A DNA stretch of 64,000 nucleotides from Candidatus Villigracilis propinquus (GTDB lineage Bacteria; Chloroflexota; Anaerolineae; Anaerolineales; Villigracilaceae). The notes below the pieces were generated by a model. The model was not told where the DNA came from. It did no database searches and saw only the letters and a program-made list of their open reading frames with translations. The stretch is taken from NCBI GenBank assembly GCA_016714565.1, contig JADKDM010000008.1, positions 124,001 to 188,000 of the forward strand. Reading direction: 5' to 3'. Of this stretch, positions 60,872 to 64,000 are shown piece after piece; within the stretch, counting starts at the first letter, position 1; each line of letters opens with the position of its first letter. Both the position numbers and the translations under genes were made by a program.

Positions 60872-61867
60872 ATGACTCAAGAGGGCACAAAGCAGGAAGT
60901 TTCAAAAAAGTTTTATGAAGATAAAAAATGGAGATTTCTCTCCTACGCGATCTGGATCGGCCTCGTGCTATTCCTGATGGTGGTTACCGCGGCTGGTGGG
61001 GCGGGAAAACTATCAGCTATCACAGCACCAAAAATGCTGCAAAATCTTTTTCAATCGTGGCTGATCCTTGCCATTCTGATTCCGCCGATGATCATGGTCA
61101 GTACCACGGGTGGGCTTGATCTATCTGTAGGCGCAGTTGCCGGGCTTGTAGCTGTAACGTCCGCACTTGCCATGAGAGAAGGAGCAAGCGGTTGGGTTGC
61201 CATATTTATCGCTTTAAGAATATCTATTTTTGTAGGCATTGTGAACGGGGTGCTGATCGGGCTAACGAGGATCAACGGTTTTATTATTACTTTGGGCATG
61301 GCAACATTACTAAGGGGTGCTGCCCTACAACTATCTGAAGGCGGTCCAGCCACATTTGCTGGGAAAGATGCGTTATTCCCAGGTCTTTCCACTGTTATGG
61401 TTTTATTCTTATTCTTGCTGATCATTGTCGTAATTGTCCTTGCAGAGTTCACACCGCTCGGTCGCAAACGTTTTACAGATGTAAACAATGAGCCTTTAGT
61501 CTTGCACGCAATCCGCACTGCCATCCCATATTTGCTCTCCAGTGTAATGGCTGGCTTTGCCGGCCTTCTCTTGCTCGCCAGGCTGAGAACCGCCTCTGCA
61601 GGTACAGGTATTGGGTTGGAAACAGATGTCATGCTCTCCTTGTTCCTCGCTGGCATCCCTATGGGAGGCGGACTGTTCAACGTGGTCGGCGCATTGCTGG
61701 CCAGTCTGGTTGTTTCCCTGCACAAGATAGTCGCTGCCATTAACGGATCATCGGTTGGCATCATCCAAACCCAGCAGGGTTATGCTCTGCTGATCTTCGG
61801 TGCGTTAAGTCAGGCTTACTTTATTGCAGCCAACTGGTTCTATAAAAAGCGAACAGCTGGCAAATAA
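60872..61867 (+). CDS. Sugar-type ABC transporter permease (RbsC-like), orphan
   Basis: 331 residues. Nine to ten helices with the family signature MVSTTGGLDLSVGAVAGL and GFIITLGMATLLRG, and a glycine-rich C-terminal GGGLFNVVGALLASLV, as in BPD_transp_2 permeases for ribose, galactose or similar sugars. No ATPase or binding protein is adjacent, unlike normal rbs or ytf operons, so partners must be elsewhere or the gene is decaying. The ATG at 60872 is favoured by AAAGGA about 10 nt upstream. Confidence 0.8.
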   Translation: MTQEGTKQEVSKKFYEDKKWRFLSYAIWIGLVLFLMVVTAAGGAGKLSAITAPKMLQNLFQSWLILAILIPPMIMVSTTGGLDLSVGAVAGLVAVTSALAMREGASGWVAIFIALRISIFVGIVNGVLIGLTRINGFIITLGMATLLRGAALQLSEGGPATFAGKDALFPGLSTVMVLFLFLLIIVVIVLAEFTPLGRKRFTDVNNEPLVLHAIRTAIPYLLSSVMAGFAGLLLLARLRTASAGTGIGLETDVMLSLFLAGIPMGGGLFNVVGALLASLVVSLHKIVAAINGSSVGIIQTQQGYALLIFGALSQAYFIAANWFYKKRTAGK

Positions 61868-61888
61868 ATAATTCTACGTCAAACCGAT

Positions 61889-61923
61889 AACAGCCTTCGA
61901 ATATTGAATTCGAAGGCTGTTTC
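61889..61923. terminator. Terminator after the permease gene
   Basis: A 14-bp perfect stem (61889-61902 and 61908-61921) with a 5-nt loop and a short T tail, placed between the permease and the hydrolase. Confidence 0.75.
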
Positions 61924-61932
61924 ATTTGAGTT

Positions 61933-61938
61933 TATACT
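61933..61938 (+). promoter_or_regulatory. -10 box TATACT of the hydrolase
   Basis: TATACT ends 9 nt before the ATG at 61948 and no ribosome site follows, fitting a leaderless or near-leaderless mRNA. Confidence 0.4.
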
Positions 61939-61947
61939 TACGAAACA

Positions 61948-62559
61948 ATGAGAATTGATGCGATCTTAATCCACGGAATGGGACGCACCCCGCTGGCCAT
62001 GTCCATTTTGGCGGCACGGCTGCGGGCAGCGGATATTCATCCACACCTTTTTGGCTACTCGGTCACATTTGAACGCTGGGAAGATTGCATTGAAAGATAC
62101 AGAAAATTCATCGAAAAGCGAACCGCGTCCAATGAATATATTATTGTCGGCCATTCGCTTGGGACAGTTCTCACCCGCGCCACATTACCAAGACTGACTC
62201 ACAAACCAAAAGCCTGCTTCTTCCTCGCTCCCCCAACGCAGGTGACGAGTGCGGCAAAAAACTTTGCCCATCGTAAATTGATCAAACTTTTCATGAGCGA
62301 GATGGGAAAAGTCCTCACCGATGAGCAAAGGATGAAATCCCTGCCCGTGCCGAGCATACCCACCAAGATCTATTCAGGCATCGCCGGCCCATGCGGGCGC
62401 TACTCCCCTTTCGGTGAAGAACCCAACGACGGCCTACTAACCGTGAAAGAGACGCTCCTGCCAAACATCCCCGTGCAAACAGTCCCTTCGCTCCACACCT
62501 TCATCATGAACTCAAAACTCGTCACGCAAGATGTCATCAGAATCACAAAATCAAACTAA
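61948..62559 (+). CDS. Lipase-like alpha/beta hydrolase
   Basis: 203 residues. LIHGMGRTPLAM (oxyanion region) and VGHSLGTVLTRAT (nucleophile Ser in GHSLG) mark the PGAP1/lipase-like hydrolases; Asp and His are likely in EPNDGLLT and LHTFIMNS. No signal peptide. The substrate is unknown. Terminators flank it on both sides, so it is monocistronic. Confidence 0.8.
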   Translation: MRIDAILIHGMGRTPLAMSILAARLRAADIHPHLFGYSVTFERWEDCIERYRKFIEKRTASNEYIIVGHSLGTVLTRATLPRLTHKPKACFFLAPPTQVTSAAKNFAHRKLIKLFMSEMGKVLTDEQRMKSLPVPSIPTKIYSGIAGPCGRYSPFGEEPNDGLLTVKETLLPNIPVQTVPSLHTFIMNSKLVTQDVIRITKSN

Positions 62560-62564
62560 TCCAA

Positions 62565-62605
62565 AAAACAAAAGGCCTCCGAGTTTCATAAAACTCGGAG
62601 GTCTT
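62565..62605. terminator. Bidirectional terminator before serC
   Basis: A 13-bp stem (62574-62586 with 62591-62603, one G-U), with A-rich sequence 5' and T-rich sequence 3', so it can end both the hydrolase and serC transcripts. Confidence 0.8.
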
Positions 62606-62647
62606 CTCATTTACTGATCACTGCCTACTGATCACTTTTTACTATCC

Positions 62648-63739
62648 CTATCCGTTCTTCTTCTGGAATTCCTTCATAAACCCAACCAAAGCCTGTGTGC
62701 CAGCCATATCCATCGCATTGTAAATCGAAGCGCGCATACCGCCAACGGAACGATGTCCCTTCAAGCCGATCAGGTTTTCCTTTTTGGCTTCCTTTGCAAA
62801 GGTCTCTTCGAGTTCTTCGCTTGGCAGGCGGAAAGGAACATTCATCAACGAGCGGGCATCGGGCTTCGCGTGTCCGCGATAGAAACCGCCGCTCTCGTCA
62901 ATGGCGCTGTAAACCAAACCAGCCTTCACGCGATTGTTCTTTTCAACAGCCGCGAGACCGCCCTGCTTCTTCGCCCACTTGAAGACCAATCCCACCATAT
63001 AAATGGCAAAGGATGGCGGAGTGTTGTGCAATGAACCGCTCTCAGCCAATGTTTTGTAATCCAACATCACAGGCAAATTCGCAGGCACGCGTTCGATCAT
63101 GTCATCACGGATGATAACAACGGTCACGCCGGAGGGACCGGCATTCTTTTGTGCGCCAGCGTAAAGCATGGCATATTTTGAAACGTCAATGGGGCGGCTG
63201 ATGAAATTAGATGAAGTATCGCATACAAGCGGAACACCATCGAGCGGTGTCGGCTCACTGAAAAATTCCACACCATGAATAGTCTCGTTAGATGTGAAGT
63301 GCAGGTATGCAGCTTTCGGATCAAGGTCAAGGCTGGCGGGAATGCAATTGAAACCGTCTGCTTCGGTGTTGGCGGCCGCGCGGGCCGTACCAAGCTTCTT
63401 GGATTCCTTGATCGCGGTCTTGCTCCATGAACCCGTCACAATATAATCAGCAGAGGCACCCGCAGGGCGCAGGTTCATCGGCAGCATCGCAAATTGCAGC
63501 GTGGCGCCACCTTGCAGGAACATCACTTTATAGTTCGCGGGAATGCCAAGCAACTCGCGCAAATCCGCTTCCGCAGTTTGGATGACAGCCTCAAACTCCT
63601 TCGAGCGGTGGCTGATCTCCATCACCGACATGCCCGTGCCTTTGAAATCCAGCAGTTCCGCCTGAGCTTCCTGCAAAACTTCCAAGGGCAATACACCGGG
63701 GCCGGGATTGAAATTATGGGCTCGTTTTAAATCAGACAT
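62648..63739 (-). CDS. serC: Phosphoserine aminotransferase
   Basis: 363 residues from MSDLKRAHNFNPGPGVLP; AGGAGG 9 nt before the ATG fixes this start, although the frame is open upstream. N-terminal NFNPGPG, EISHRSKEF, substrate-loop GGATLQFAMLP and the PLP-Lys in YAGAQKNAGPSG are class-V aminotransferase SerC motifs. It converts 3-phosphohydroxypyruvate and glutamate to phosphoserine in serine synthesis; the same enzyme can act in pyridoxal phosphate synthesis. No serA is seen in the window. Confidence 0.96.
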   Translation of the reverse strand: MSDLKRAHNFNPGPGVLPLEVLQEAQAELLDFKGTGMSVMEISHRSKEFEAVIQTAEADLRELLGIPANYKVMFLQGGATLQFAMLPMNLRPAGASADYIVTGSWSKTAIKESKKLGTARAAANTEADGFNCIPASLDLDPKAAYLHFTSNETIHGVEFFSEPTPLDGVPLVCDTSSNFISRPIDVSKYAMLYAGAQKNAGPSGVTVVIIRDDMIERVPANLPVMLDYKTLAESGSLHNTPPSFAIYMVGLVFKWAKKQGGLAAVEKNNRVKAGLVYSAIDESGGFYRGHAKPDARSLMNVPFRLPSEELEETFAKEAKKENLIGLKGHRSVGGMRASIYNAMDMAGTQALVGFMKEFQKKNG

Positions 63740-63928
63740 GGATGTGCCTCCTGTTATGGAAAAAAATTTTCGGTTCATTCTGGACCGTTGAGTTGATTCT
63801 GTTTCGAAAGGCAATTGTTTCATCTGGGAGAATCAACGCATCCCTAGTGATCAATTTCACTTCATTATAACAAGTTGTCAGACAAATCTACAAGAACAAA
63901 AAGCACGATTCCAGACTGATTGTTGTCG

Positions 63929-63957
63929 TTGACAAAGGTTTTTTCCGTTGTTAGAAT
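63929..63957 (+). promoter_or_regulatory. Consensus sigma-70-like promoter at right edge
   Basis: TTGACA (63929-63934), a 17-nt spacer and TAGAAT (63952-63957). It is divergent from serC. A GTG at 63965 follows the -10 box by 7 nt, so a leaderless gene may begin there. It is the only full-consensus -35 in the window. Confidence 0.7.
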
Positions 63958-63964
63958 GAAAACC

Positions 63965-64000
63965 GTGTTGAAGTTGCCTTCCCAAACAGGAATTCAGCCG
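63965..64000 (+). CDS. Possible start of a gene leaving the window
   Basis: The frame GTG TTG AAG TTG CCT is open to the last base (12 codons). An ATG at 63956 is in the same frame but overlaps the -10 box. Too short to identify; the promoter at 63929 is the main support. Confidence 0.3.
   Translation, partial: MLKLPSQTGIQP

Overview
The window looks like chromosomal DNA of an Anaerolineae-type member of the Chloroflexota. This is inferred from gene content: secreted or lipid-anchored proteins with Thr/Pro-rich (TPT-type) spacers, LysM, NBR1-like Ig and WD40-like propeller domains, a four-subunit 2-oxoacid:ferredoxin oxidoreductase, a selenocysteine-type SelD, and many genes whose -10 box lies 5-10 nt before the start codon. 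No ribosomal marker is present, so the assignment is not proven. Coding density is high and there is no prophage, integron, transposase or CRISPR array. Three long G tracts look like assembly or sequencing artefacts.

Layout. 1-8 kb: a truncated GT-C type glycosyltransferase, a membrane protein of unknown function, a ferredoxin-alpha-beta-gamma oxidoreductase operon and a DUF2235 hydrolase. 8-16.7 kb: a CPA2 antiporter, a two-component system next to a MacA/MacB-like efflux operon, a frameshifted aldo/keto reductase, clpS and an acyltransferase. 16.7-25.5 kb, mostly minus strand: MFS transporter, NAD+ synthetase split into synthetase and amidase genes, tRNA-Ser(CGA), beta-CASP nuclease, RNase D, acyltransferase-3, GNAT, slipin and NfeD. 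25.6-29.3 kb: wecC and wecB (UDP-ManNAcA synthesis) with a tiny lipoprotein gene between them, and a secreted repeat protein. 29.3-36 kb: PyrK-like protein, band-7 protein, selD with an in-frame TGA read as Sec, a 49-residue membrane protein, a deaminase, a CNNM/CorC protein and a LysM protein. 36-46.7 kb: small membrane proteins, an esterase, a soluble kinase with eight PAS domains, an RlmI-like methyltransferase, htpG and a methyltransferase.

46.8-49.9 kb is the most distinctive block. A GEMM (c-di-GMP-I type) riboswitch followed by an intrinsic terminator precedes a secreted protein, an ER/SipW-type signal peptidase fused to a DUF5305 region, and an RTX-repeat secreted protein. The two secreted proteins share a motif just after the signal peptide, which suggests a dedicated export and processing system under cyclic-dinucleotide control.

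50-64 kb: a CoA-binding protein, recA, three lipoproteins (NBR1-Ig, M23 peptidase, TolB-like propeller), a run of small hypothetical genes ending in a DUF402 gene whose 3' end is corrupted by a G tract, a DHA2 drug transporter, an orphan sugar-type ABC permease behind a terminator-containing leader, a lipase-like hydrolase and serC. A consensus promoter at the right edge points into a gene that leaves the window.
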